Made by a program: the position numbers and the translations under genes | The notes under the pieces: generated by a model | The model's database searches: none | Seen by the model: the letters and a program-made list of their open reading frames with translations, nothing else | What the model was told of the DNA's origin: nothing | In this document: piece after piece, positions 16,789-25,032 of the stretch | Position numbering within the stretch: position 1 is the stretch's first letter | Layout: every line of letters starts with the position of its first letter | Assembly (NCBI GenBank): GCA_013388745.1 | Contig: JACAER010000013.1 | Location: forward strand, 1-64,000 | From: Chloroflexota bacterium | Lineage (GTDB): Bacteria; Chloroflexota; Anaerolineae; Aggregatilineales; Phototrophicaceae | Length of the DNA: 64,000 nt | Direction: 5' to 3'

Positions 16789-17691
16789 ATGATGAGACCG
16801 CGCTTTTTTTTACTGATTGTGCGCCTCAGCCTGCTGTCGCTGCTGTGGGCTGTGCTGCTGCTGTCGCTGCTGCGCTTCGCGTGGTCGGCGCTGCGGCTGG
16901 GCAGCGGCTATCTGGCCTTTCAGTCCAACCGCACCGGCAATTGGGATATTTTCCTGCTGGATATCGACACGCGGCTGCTGCTGAATCTCACCCGCAACCC
17001 CGCCGACGATCAAGGCCCGGCCTGGTCGCCACATACACAGCGCCTCGCTTTCTATTCTAATCGCACCGGACGTTCGGCCATTTTCATGCTGCATCCATTC
17101 GACAGCGCGCCGCAGCAGCTGACAGACAACGCCAATAACTACTGGCGTCCGACCTGGTCGCCAGACGAACAACAGCTTGCGCTCATGCTCAATTTCAATC
17201 TGATCGGCGTGCTCGACCTGCGCACCGGCCAGACGCAGCCTTTGACGCGCGGGTTCAGCCCTACGTGGTCGACGGCGGACGCGCGCATCGCCTTCTATGT
17301 CAACGCGCCCGGCCAACTGCGTTCCGACATCGCCCTGATCGACAGCACCGCTCTTAGCCAGCCGGCGACCCAGCTTACGCACAACAACCTGAACAACTGG
17401 GATCCGGCCTGGTCGCCCGATGGCCGCTCGATTGCTTTCGCCAACAACACTAACGGCAGCGCCGATCTGTTTGTGCTGGACACAGCCTGCGCCGATCTGT
17501 GCCTGCGCGCGCTGACGGACTGGCCGAGCAACGAAATGCTGCCCGCGTGGTCATCTGATGGCCGGCATATCGCTTTCATCTCTGACCGCGATGGCCGGCG
17601 CCAGCTTTACCTCATCAACAGCGACGGCTCAGCGCCGCGCGCGCTCACGGCGGGCGAGCACGACAATATTTTCCCCGCGTGGGCGCCGTGA
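16789..17691 (+). CDS. Exported TolB-like beta-propeller protein
   Basis: 300 aa. A hydrophobic N-terminal segment (about residues 5-28) anchors or exports the protein; the rest is a series of roughly 40-residue PD40/TolB-type repeats with the motifs LAFQSNRTGNWDIFLLD, PAWSPDGRSIAF and HIAFISDRDGRRQLYLI. This makes a six-bladed-type propeller outside the membrane, used in this class mostly for protein or ligand binding. Transcribed divergently from the GH1 genes and convergent with the Opp ATPases. Two ATGs are adjacent; the first is used. Specific role unknown. Confidence 0.85.
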   Translation: MMRPRFFLLIVRLSLLSLLWAVLLLSLLRFAWSALRLGSGYLAFQSNRTGNWDIFLLDIDTRLLLNLTRNPADDQGPAWSPHTQRLAFYSNRTGRSAIFMLHPFDSAPQQLTDNANNYWRPTWSPDEQQLALMLNFNLIGVLDLRTGQTQPLTRGFSPTWSTADARIAFYVNAPGQLRSDIALIDSTALSQPATQLTHNNLNNWDPAWSPDGRSIAFANNTNGSADLFVLDTACADLCLRALTDWPSNEMLPAWSSDGRHIAFISDRDGRRQLYLINSDGSAPRALTAGEHDNIFPAWAP

Positions 17692-17698
17692 AGAGCGT

Positions 17699-18682
17699 CT
17701 ATTCGTACAGATAGCAGCGTGTCCAGCGTGTTTCGGAAAGCTGCGTGCGCGGCGGCATGGCTTTGCGGCATTTGTCCATCACGTGCGCACAGCGCGCCGC
17801 GAACGGGCAGCCCAGGCCAACCTCTGCCAGACTCGGAATTTCGCCGACGACCTCCACTTCTGCCGTGCGCAGCCCGCGCGCCGGGTCGGGCACAGCCGAA
17901 AGCAAAAGCTGCGTATAGGGATGCTGTGGGTTTTGAATCAGTTCTTCGCTTGCGCCGCCTTCCACGATATGCCCGGCGTACATGACGAGAATCTCGTTGG
18001 CGAAGTAGCGCGCGCTGGCGATATCGTGCGTCACGTACAAAAAGGCGATGTTCTGCTCATTGCGAAGCTGCGCCATGAGATTCAAAATCCCCAGGCGGAT
18101 CGAGACATCGAGCATCGAGACCGGCTCATCCGCCAGGATCACCAGCGGTTCAACCGCCAGCGCGCGCGCGATCGCCACACGCTGGCGCTGGCCACCGCTC
18201 AACTGGTGGGGATACTTGTCGGCGAATTCCTCTACCGGCGTTAACGAGACGCGCCGCAGCAGGCTGTGCACCTGTTCGCGCATGTCCTGCCGCCGCTTGA
18301 TGCGCTTGTGAATGATTAAGGGGCGTTCCAGATTATGTCTGACGCGATGCACCGGGTTGAGCGAACTGAACGGATCCTGAAAGATCATTTGCACCTGGCT
18401 GCGATACTTTAGCAGCCGCCCACGGGTGCGATCATGCGCCACATCCTGCCCCTTGAACAGGATTTGCCCGCCCGTGGGCTGGTACAGCCGCGCGATCATG
18501 CGCACAATCGTGCTTTTGCCGCTGCCGCTCTCCCCCACCAGCGCGGTCACATGCCCGGCGTACAGGTTGAACGTCGCATCCTGCACGGCTTTCACCGTGC
18601 GCCGCGTGAGCACGTTGCCCGCGACGAAATCCTTGCTCAGCGCTTTAACTTCCAGAATCGGTTGCACTTTTTCAGCCGCCAT
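17699..18682 (-). CDS. Oligopeptide/oligosaccharide ABC transporter ATP-binding protein (OppF type)
   Basis: 327 aa. Walker A GESGSGKST, signature LSGGQRQR, Walker B VILADEPVSMLD and the C-terminal oligopeptide extension (LGCPFAARCAHVMDKC) that in this group can bind an iron-sulfur cluster. It energises the permeases encoded upstream. Its start overlaps the other ATPase gene by 11 bp. Opp/Dpp-type systems import peptides but also cello- and other oligosaccharides; the two GH1 genes nearby favour a sugar. Confidence 0.94.
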   Translation of the reverse strand: MAAEKVQPILEVKALSKDFVAGNVLTRRTVKAVQDATFNLYAGHVTALVGESGSGKSTIVRMIARLYQPTGGQILFKGQDVAHDRTRGRLLKYRSQVQMIFQDPFSSLNPVHRVRHNLERPLIIHKRIKRRQDMREQVHSLLRRVSLTPVEEFADKYPHQLSGGQRQRVAIARALAVEPLVILADEPVSMLDVSIRLGILNLMAQLRNEQNIAFLYVTHDIASARYFANEILVMYAGHIVEGGASEELIQNPQHPYTQLLLSAVPDPARGLRTAEVEVVGEIPSLAEVGLGCPFAARCAHVMDKCRKAMPPRTQLSETRWTRCYLYE

Positions 18683-19673
18683 GTTTTACTGCCTCGCTCT
18701 CTGCCAGATGACACGCCACTTCATGGCGCGGCGATACGGTTTTCAGCAGTGGATGTTCTTCCTGACAGCGCCCGGCCAGCGCCACGCTGCAGCGGGGATG
18801 AAAGCGGCAGCCCGATGGCGGCGACACCAGATCGGGCGGCGCGCCGGGAATGCCGAGCATGTCCTGCCGCGGCCCGGTGATCGTCGGGAAAGAATTCATC
18901 AGCCGCATGGTGTAGGGATGGCGCGGATTCTGGAAGATCTCGCGCGAGGGGCTGACTTCCACCAGTTCGCCCGCGTACATGATGCCAATGCGATCGGAAA
19001 ATTCGACCAGCAGCGACAGGTCGTGTGTGATAAACAGAATCGAGAAGCCGAACTTGTTCTTCAACTGGCGGATTTCCTGCATGATCTGTTTCTGCACCAC
19101 CACATCCAGCGCCGTCGTCGGCTCATCCATGATGATGAGTTCGGGCTTCAGCGCCAGCGCGATAGCGATCACCGCACGCTGCCGCATCCCGCCGCTCAGT
19201 TGGTGCGGGTAGCTGTCGATGCGTCCTGGGTCAATGCCCACGATTTGCAGCAGGTCGAGCGCCTGTTGGCGCGCCTGTTTCTTGGGGGTGAGCACATGCG
19301 CCTGAATCGCGTCGATAATCTGTTCGCCCACCGTCAACACCGGGTTGAGCGCGTTCATGGCGCTCTGGAACACGATCGACATATGTTCCCAGCGGAAACG
19401 CCGCAGTGTCTCGGTGCCCATCATCAGAATGTCGGTGCCGTTGCACAGAATCTCGCCGCCGGTGATATAGGCCGGCGGCTTGAGGATGCGCGTCACCGCG
19501 TGGGCAATCGTCGATTTGCCGCAGCCCGATTCGCCCGCCAAGCCGAAGACTTCGTTGGGATAGACGTCGAAGGAGACATCCTGCACGGCGCGCACGATCC
19601 CGCGCCGCGTGTGATATTCCACCTGTAAATTGCGCACTTTTAAGCGCGGTTCATCGACCAGTTTGACAGCCAT
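18672..19673 (-). CDS. Oligopeptide/oligosaccharide ABC transporter ATP-binding protein (OppD type)
   Basis: 333 aa. Walker A GESGCGKST, signature LSGGMRQR, Walker B LIIMDEPTTALD, and a C-terminal oligo_HPY extension with cysteines (CRFHPRCSVA). Start at MAVKLVDEPR; a longer in-frame extension would overlap the permease gene for hundreds of bases and has no family similarity. The gene starts 2 bp after the permease stop codon, so it is in one operon with the rest. Confidence 0.94.
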   Translation of the reverse strand: MAVKLVDEPRLKVRNLQVEYHTRRGIVRAVQDVSFDVYPNEVFGLAGESGCGKSTIAHAVTRILKPPAYITGGEILCNGTDILMMGTETLRRFRWEHMSIVFQSAMNALNPVLTVGEQIIDAIQAHVLTPKKQARQQALDLLQIVGIDPGRIDSYPHQLSGGMRQRAVIAIALALKPELIIMDEPTTALDVVVQKQIMQEIRQLKNKFGFSILFITHDLSLLVEFSDRIGIMYAGELVEVSPSREIFQNPRHPYTMRLMNSFPTITGPRQDMLGIPGAPPDLVSPPSGCRFHPRCSVALAGRCQEEHPLLKTVSPRHEVACHLAESEAVKHGG

Positions 19674-19675
19674 GC

Positions 19676-20584
19676 CTAGCTCCTTTGCAGACGGGGATTC
19701 GTGATCTCGTCGATGCCGTAGTTGATAAGCGTCAAACTGAGGCCGATCGCCGCGATACATATGCCCGGCGGAATAAATGTCCACCAGGCGCCGGTGAGCA
19801 GCGCCTGATTGTTTTGCGCCCAGAACAAAATCGTGCCCCAGGTCACGATATTGACATCGCCCAAACCGATAAATTCCAGGGTCACCAGCGCCAGCGTGGC
19901 GTACTGCACCGCGCCAATCCAGCTCGACACCACCAGCGACACCATGTTGGGCAGAATCTCGAAGAGGATGATGCGCCAGGTTGGTTCGCCCACCACACGC
20001 GCGGCGGCCACGAATTCGCTGTTGCGCAGCGTCAGCGTTTGCGAGCGCAGCACACGCGCGCCCCAGGCCCAACTGATCGCGCCCAGAACAATCATGACCG
20101 TGGCTGGGCCGGGCCGATCAAGCCAGCCGGCCACCACAATGACCAGCGGAATACCGGGCAAGATCAAAAAGACATTGGTGAGCATCGACAAAAATTCATC
20201 GACCCAACCGCCCATATAGCCGGCAGTCAAGCCCATCACAATCGAAATAGCGATGATGATCGTACCGGTCAAAAAGCCTACAAAGAGCGTGGTACGCCCG
20301 CCATAGACGACCTGCGAGAACACATCTTTGCCATCGCGCGTGGTGCCTAAAATATGCTCGGCGCTGGGTGCTTCGTGCGGACGCCCGACACGGCGTGTCG
20401 GATTGATGGACGTTAACTGCCCCGCGAACAGCGACACCAGCACGAAAAACGTCAGGATGATGATGCCGACACTGGCCTTGCGGTTGCGCAAGATACTGTT
20501 CATCCAGTCCGGCAGTTGAACGCGCCGGGTGGGTTTGGGCTGCGGCACCCCTAAGGGCGCGCTAACGGGTTGGCTTGTTTCCAT
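19676..20584 (-). CDS. Opp/Dpp-type ABC transporter permease (OppC type)
   Basis: 302 aa membrane subunit. A cytoplasmic N-terminal part rich in proline precedes the first membrane segment (KASVGIIILTFFVLVSLFA), the oppC_N motif is present, and several helices follow, with the ATPase-docking loop near FVAAARVVGEPTWRI. AAGGAG lies upstream of the start. Gap to the upstream permease is 32 bp. Works with the partner at 20617-21591. Confidence 0.93.
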   Translation of the reverse strand: METSQPVSAPLGVPQPKPTRRVQLPDWMNSILRNRKASVGIIILTFFVLVSLFAGQLTSINPTRRVGRPHEAPSAEHILGTTRDGKDVFSQVVYGGRTTLFVGFLTGTIIIAISIVMGLTAGYMGGWVDEFLSMLTNVFLILPGIPLVIVVAGWLDRPGPATVMIVLGAISWAWGARVLRSQTLTLRNSEFVAAARVVGEPTWRIILFEILPNMVSLVVSSWIGAVQYATLALVTLEFIGLGDVNIVTWGTILFWAQNNQALLTGAWWTFIPPGICIAAIGLSLTLINYGIDEITNPRLQRS

Positions 20585-20616
20585 GATGGCTTCTCCTTAA
20601 ATAAGCGCTCTGCCGT

Positions 20617-21591
20617 CTAGCGCGCGCGCGGGTCGAGCAGCACATAGGCCACGTCGGCCAGGAAGTTGGCGACTAAAACCGCCAGGGTGATGAGCAGGAA
20701 AATGGCCTGCATCAGCGGATAATCGCGCGCGCCCACCGCCTGCAGCAGCGTGAAGCCGACGCCGGGATATGAAAACACGATTTCGATCACCAGCGCGCCG
20801 CCGATTACAAAGCCCAGCGACATGGCAAAGCCCGTCAGCGCCGGCAGAATGGCGTTGCGGGCGGCATAGGTCAGCATCACGCGCCGTTCGGCCAGGCCTT
20901 TGGCCTGCGCCATCACAATATAATCCTGCGAAAGCACGCCGATCATATTGTTGCGCATCCCCAGCATCCAGCCGCCGACAGAGGTAATCAGGATCGTCAT
21001 CAGCGGCAGCACCGCATGTTCGATCACACTGCTGACATACGGCCAGGATGTCCAATCCGGGCGCAGCGAAATATCCGAGGCGTGGCTCATGGGGAACCAG
21101 CGCAGATTGAAGGCAAAAACGTATACTACCATCAGCGCGAACCAAAAATAGGGAAACGCGCCCAACACGCTGAGGAAAGGCAGCACATAACCATCAACAA
21201 AACTGCCGCGCCGCCAGGCCGCCACAATGCCCAGCAGCGTGCCGATGAGGAACGACAGAATCGTCGCCGTGCCCACCAGGCGCAGCGTCCAGCCGATGCT
21301 GGCGCCCAACACCTGACTCACCTGCACCGGGTAATTCATCACCGACGGCCCAAAATTCCCCTGAAGCAGGTTTGAAAGGTAGGTGAAGAACTGCTCGTGC
21401 AGCGGCCCCTGCACAAAACCAAAGGTCGCTTTGATGGCGTCCACTGCGCTCGGTTCGATACGTCCCTGAAAACGCGCGATGATGAGCTGTACCGGATCGC
21501 CCACCATCAAGCGCGGGATCAGGAAATTGAGCACGATGGCGACCAGCAGCGCCACCAGATAAAAAACCAGACGGCGGGCCAAAAATCGCAT
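20617..21591 (-). CDS. Opp/Dpp-type ABC transporter permease (OppB type)
   Basis: 324 aa membrane subunit with the typical N-terminus MRFLARRLVFYLVALL and six segments; the family signature YIVMAQAKGLAERRVML is the cytoplasmic loop contacting the ATPase. A strong ribosome binding site (GAGGAAA) precedes the start. It lies 200 bp after the binding-protein gene, with a hairpin between, so binding-protein mRNA may be made in excess. Confidence 0.94.
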   Translation of the reverse strand: MRFLARRLVFYLVALLVAIVLNFLIPRLMVGDPVQLIIARFQGRIEPSAVDAIKATFGFVQGPLHEQFFTYLSNLLQGNFGPSVMNYPVQVSQVLGASIGWTLRLVGTATILSFLIGTLLGIVAAWRRGSFVDGYVLPFLSVLGAFPYFWFALMVVYVFAFNLRWFPMSHASDISLRPDWTSWPYVSSVIEHAVLPLMTILITSVGGWMLGMRNNMIGVLSQDYIVMAQAKGLAERRVMLTYAARNAILPALTGFAMSLGFVIGGALVIEIVFSYPGVGFTLLQAVGARDYPLMQAIFLLITLAVLVANFLADVAYVLLDPRAR

Positions 21592-21738
21592 TTTTTATTT
21601 CCTCGCGCTCTAAACAACGGGTGTTAAAACAAGTATGCTTTTAATATTTTATCCACGAAAGCTAACGCTTTGCGACTGCGCGCCTGCCAGGATCGCCCCT
21701 GCCTTACGCCAAAGCGCATGTTTTCAGGGATTAAGGAA

Positions 21739-21763
21739 GGGCTGGAGGTTTTGCCCCCAGCCC
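21739..21763 (-). terminator. Hairpin after the binding-protein gene
   Basis: GGGCTGG (21739-21745) pairs with CCAGCCC (21757-21763); after one mismatch a further GG/CC pair closes a short loop. On the minus strand it is followed by TTCCTTAAT. Likely a partial terminator or stabilising hairpin between the binding-protein gene and the permease genes. Confidence 0.5.
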
Positions 21764-21791
21764 ACGCTTGCCGCACTCAACCAGTGATTGA

Positions 21792-23501
21792 TTAGCCCTG
21801 GCCGCAGCTTGTGTCGTCTACGCAGTGGATGCGCAGCAGCACCAGCAGGCGCGCGCCAAAGGTTTCTTCCCACGGGCTGCCCTGCGTGTAGTAGTTGTCT
21901 TCGGTCGGGAAGCCGGTGAAGCGCGAGTCGTTCCATTCGTACCAGGTCGGGCCGGGGAACAGCGGGATGGCCGGGATATTGGTGACATACGCCATCTGCA
22001 TGTTGTTCATGATTTCACGCTGCGTCGCTTCGTCGGCTGTCGCCACGAAGGCCGTCAGATAGCCATCGGTTTCTTCGCTCACCCAACGGCCCCAGGTCGA
22101 GCCGTTCGCCACGCCTTCCGCTGTGATCAGTGTGCTGTCGAGCACCGCGCGGTAGAAGTCCCACGGGGTCAGACCCGAAGCGCTCCAGCCAATCGACACA
22201 TCGAAGGTGCCGGTTTGCAGGTTGTTGAGCCACTGGCCGAATTCGGGCGTATCCACGCTGGCGTTGAGGCCGATCGCCTGGAAGCTTTCCACCACGATCT
22301 GCACGCTGGTCACCCAGTCTGTCCAGCCGTTGACGACCTGCACCGGGAAGACGATGGGCGTGCCATCGGGCTGATCGCGCCAGCCGTCGCCGTCGGCGTC
22401 CACATAGCCGGCTTCATCCAGCACGGCTGCTGCCGCCGCCGAGTCAAACACACCCAGACCCATGCTCGCCGCTGCGTCCAGCGCCGCCTGGCTGATCCAG
22501 CCCTCGTTGATGGGGCCGAGACCCGTCGGGTTGGCGGGAATGGTGTAGCCGTACATGCCGATGTCCACCACGCTCTGATAGTCGATCGCCATGCTGAGCG
22601 CGCGGCGGAACTGTACATCACTGTAGGGAGCCTTGGTGGTGTTCACGTAAAGCTGCACTGTGCCGCCGCCCGGCCAGAAGAAGTAGTGGTGATTTTCGGG
22701 ATCGGCGGCCACGAAGGTGTTGTCAATATCGGGCATGAAGTTGCCGATCCAGTCCACTTCGCCGTTGACCGCCGCCAGGTTGGCCGGGTCATTGCCCAGG
22801 AACACCGGCTGACGCATACAATCGATATACGGCAGTTGGTTGCCCGCTTCGTCGCGGCCCCAGTAGTTGGCGTTGCGGCAGATTTCCAGCACCTGCTCGT
22901 TGACCGCCGTCACGTTGGTCAGCGGGCCGGTCGCGATGGGGGTTTCATTGGCGAACGTGACCGGGTCGGCCACCGTGGACCACTGATGTTCCGGCAGCGG
23001 CCAGAAGCGCCCGAGAATGATGTGCGCCAGCGTGTAGACGCGGCTCAGGTTGAAGGTCACCGTGTAGTCATCGACCTTGGTTACGCTGTCCACGAACGCC
23101 AGCAGACCGTGCCAATCCAGGCCGGGGAACTGCTGAATCAGGTTGAACGTAAAGACCACATCGTCGGCATTGAACGCTTCGCCATCGCTCCACAGCACGC
23201 CTTCGCGCAGGGTGAAGGTCAGCGACAGCAGATCGTCGCCATAGGTATAGCTGGTGGCCAGGAAATAATTCGGCTCGCCGCCCACGGGGTTGAAAACGAT
23301 CAACGGTTCAAACATCGACATGCGCGTCCAGCGGGTGGGGTTCGGGTTGTAGGGGTTAAAGACCGCCTGGAACGGGGCTTGCTGACCTTCGCTGACGATC
23401 ACCGTGCCACCGCGCGGAATTTCCATCTGCGCCGATGTCACACTGATGCCAAGCAGCAGAACGCTCAGGACAACCAGCACCAACAAAAGTTTACGGGACA
23501 T
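21792..23501 (-). CDS. Opp/Dpp-type ABC transporter substrate-binding protein
   Basis: Family 5 solute-binding protein, 569 aa, exported. Signal peptide MSRKLLLVLVVLSVLLLGIS, then VTSAQ. Family motifs include FTLREGVLWSDGEAFNADDV and YSDVQFRRALSMAIDY. No lipobox; two cysteines close the C-terminus. The ribosome binding site is AAGGAG. First gene of the five-gene transporter operon. Peptides or beta-oligosaccharides are both possible ligands; the linked GH1 genes and LacI-type regulator support sugars, as in known Opp-like cello-oligosaccharide importers. Confidence 0.93.
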   Translation of the reverse strand: MSRKLLLVLVVLSVLLLGISVTSAQMEIPRGGTVIVSEGQQAPFQAVFNPYNPNPTRWTRMSMFEPLIVFNPVGGEPNYFLATSYTYGDDLLSLTFTLREGVLWSDGEAFNADDVVFTFNLIQQFPGLDWHGLLAFVDSVTKVDDYTVTFNLSRVYTLAHIILGRFWPLPEHQWSTVADPVTFANETPIATGPLTNVTAVNEQVLEICRNANYWGRDEAGNQLPYIDCMRQPVFLGNDPANLAAVNGEVDWIGNFMPDIDNTFVAADPENHHYFFWPGGGTVQLYVNTTKAPYSDVQFRRALSMAIDYQSVVDIGMYGYTIPANPTGLGPINEGWISQAALDAAASMGLGVFDSAAAAAVLDEAGYVDADGDGWRDQPDGTPIVFPVQVVNGWTDWVTSVQIVVESFQAIGLNASVDTPEFGQWLNNLQTGTFDVSIGWSASGLTPWDFYRAVLDSTLITAEGVANGSTWGRWVSEETDGYLTAFVATADEATQREIMNNMQMAYVTNIPAIPLFPGPTWYEWNDSRFTGFPTEDNYYTQGSPWEETFGARLLVLLRIHCVDDTSCGQG

Positions 23502-23580
23502 TGAAAATCTCCTTATTGCTGATACGAACTTTTCGAACTTGGGTACAAAGGCTCCCCAGAATTGCTTATGCTGCCATTAA

Positions 23581-23587
23581 CCTCCTT
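23581..23587 (-). promoter_or_regulatory. Isolated strong Shine-Dalgarno motif with mini-ORF
   Basis: On the minus strand AAGGAGG lies about 80 bp upstream of the binding-protein start. Three bases later ATG-GCA-GCA-TAA (23577-23566) is a three-codon frame. The arrangement mirrors the motif upstream of the other binding-protein gene (3261-3272). Function unproven. Confidence 0.35.
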
Positions 23588-23670
23588 ATGGATGACTGAT
23601 CCCCCTCCGATAGGGCTTCAAGTGTGTCTAGCGAAGCCTGCCAGGGAAAAACAACTTGGCGCTCACTGCC

Positions 23671-24723
23671 CTATCGCGGCGTGAGCACGGATGCCAGTTC
23701 GGCCCCGCACGACTGCCGCACCACCAGATGCGTCGGCAGCAAAATGTGTCGCGGCTGCGTGGGCCGTTCGGCGATCACTTCCAGCAGCAGACGCGCAGCC
23801 TGCGCGCCGATCTGCCGCACGGGTTGATGGACTGTAGTCAACTGTGGGCGGATGCTGGTCGCGCCGGCGATGTCGTCGAAGCCGATCACCGCCACGTCTT
23901 CGGGCACGCGCAGCCCGTGTTCGTTCAGCGCACGGATGGCGCCGACCGCTGAGGTGTCGTTGCCGGCGAACAGGGCGTCGAAACCGCGCCCAATCAGTTT
24001 TTGGGCGCCCTCATAACCGGAGTCATAGGTATACAGGCCTTCGACCACCAACTGTGGGTCGAAGCCAATGCCCGCCGCCGCCAGCGCCAGCTTGTAGCCC
24101 TGCAGACGTCCCTGCGCGTCGGGGTGCGTTATGCGCCCGGTAATCACGGCGATGCGCCGCCGCCCTAACCGCAGCAGATGATCGACGGCATTGCGCGCGG
24201 CTTCCACATTGTCGATGGTCACGAAATGCGTCTGCCCGCCGAAACGCCCATGTTCAAAAAGCGTGACCAGCGGCGTGGCAGCATCTTGCGCCAGATACTC
24301 CAGCAGGCCGTCGGCGCCGGTGGCCGACATCAGCAGCAGGCCGTCGGTCAACCGGTTGCGCGTGATGCGTTTGTAAAACTGCTCGTCGCTTTCGCTCTGG
24401 TGGCTCAGCCACAGGACAACGCCGTAGTCATGTTCATACGTGACTTCTGTGATCCCTTGCAGCAGCGACGAAAAATAACGCCCATCATCCATAATGATGT
24501 CGATCTGTTCCGGGATCACGATGCCGATGTTTTGTGTGCGTTTGGTGACCAGCGTGCGCGCGGCCTGATTGGGGGCGAAGCCTTCTTGTTCGATAACTTG
24601 CAGCACACGCGCGCGTTTATCGTCGCTGACGTAGCCTTTGTTGTTGATGACGCGCGAGACGGTAGCGCGGGATACACCAGCCTTGTGCGCAATATCATCC
24701 AGGTTCAAACGCGGTGTGTTCAT
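23671..24723 (-). CDS. LacI family transcriptional regulator
   Basis: 350 aa. The N-terminal LacI-type helix-turn-helix reads LDDIAHKAGVSRATVSRVIN, followed by the hinge and a periplasmic-binding-protein-like sugar-sensing domain ending with FDDIAGATSIRPQLTTVHQP. It sits upstream of the Opp-type operon on the same strand, 169 bp away. Three operator-like palindromes lie in its own promoter region, so autoregulation is likely. It probably controls the Opp and GH1 genes, although no matching palindrome was noticed right at the Opp binding-protein start. Confidence 0.94.
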   Translation of the reverse strand: MNTPRLNLDDIAHKAGVSRATVSRVINNKGYVSDDKRARVLQVIEQEGFAPNQAARTLVTKRTQNIGIVIPEQIDIIMDDGRYFSSLLQGITEVTYEHDYGVVLWLSHQSESDEQFYKRITRNRLTDGLLLMSATGADGLLEYLAQDAATPLVTLFEHGRFGGQTHFVTIDNVEAARNAVDHLLRLGRRRIAVITGRITHPDAQGRLQGYKLALAAAGIGFDPQLVVEGLYTYDSGYEGAQKLIGRGFDALFAGNDTSAVGAIRALNEHGLRVPEDVAVIGFDDIAGATSIRPQLTTVHQPVRQIGAQAARLLLEVIAERPTQPRHILLPTHLVVRQSCGAELASVLTPR

Positions 24724-25032
24724 AAATCGTTTTGCATCTATTTTATGGAAGCGCTTTCACATGTTTATTTTCTGGGAGCGCTCCCAAAAATCATTTAATT
24801 TAAAGCGCCTCCATGCCCTTAGCCCTGCTGTGAAAGCGCTCTCATAGTTATTTTTACTTTAAAGCAAGATGAGAAGCGTGTCAAGTTTTCTTGAGCGCTG
24901 GCAGCGGCGTTTTGTAACCATTGCACAACTGCGTGCTCAGCAATTCGCCCGCTCTGCCCCGCATTGACGCCGCGCACGCCTTTCCGCTACAATACCGCGT
25001 ATTGGTACGTCTGTTTAGAAGTCACACGCCGC
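24724..25032. promoter_or_regulatory. Regulatory region with three LacI-type operators
   Basis: The 309-bp gap between the lacI-type gene and miaB has no gene. It contains three AGCGCT-centred palindromes: TGGAAGCGCTTTCA (24746-24759), TGGGAGCGCTCCCA (24773-24786, perfect) and TGAAAGCGCTCTCA (24831-24844). Centres are 27 and 58 bp apart. This is the standard operator form for LacI/GalR/CcpA-type regulators. The rest of the gap carries the divergent miaB promoter. Confidence 0.65.
24964..24993 (+). promoter_or_regulatory. miaB promoter
   Basis: TTGACG (24964-24969), an 18-bp spacer, and TACAAT (24988-24993). The start codon of miaB is about 40 bp downstream. Confidence 0.55.

Noticed and set aside
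24724..25032. A tRNA or small RNA gene in the long gap before miaB
   Set aside because: No cloverleaf pattern; the structure is explained by three LacI-type operators and the miaB promoter.
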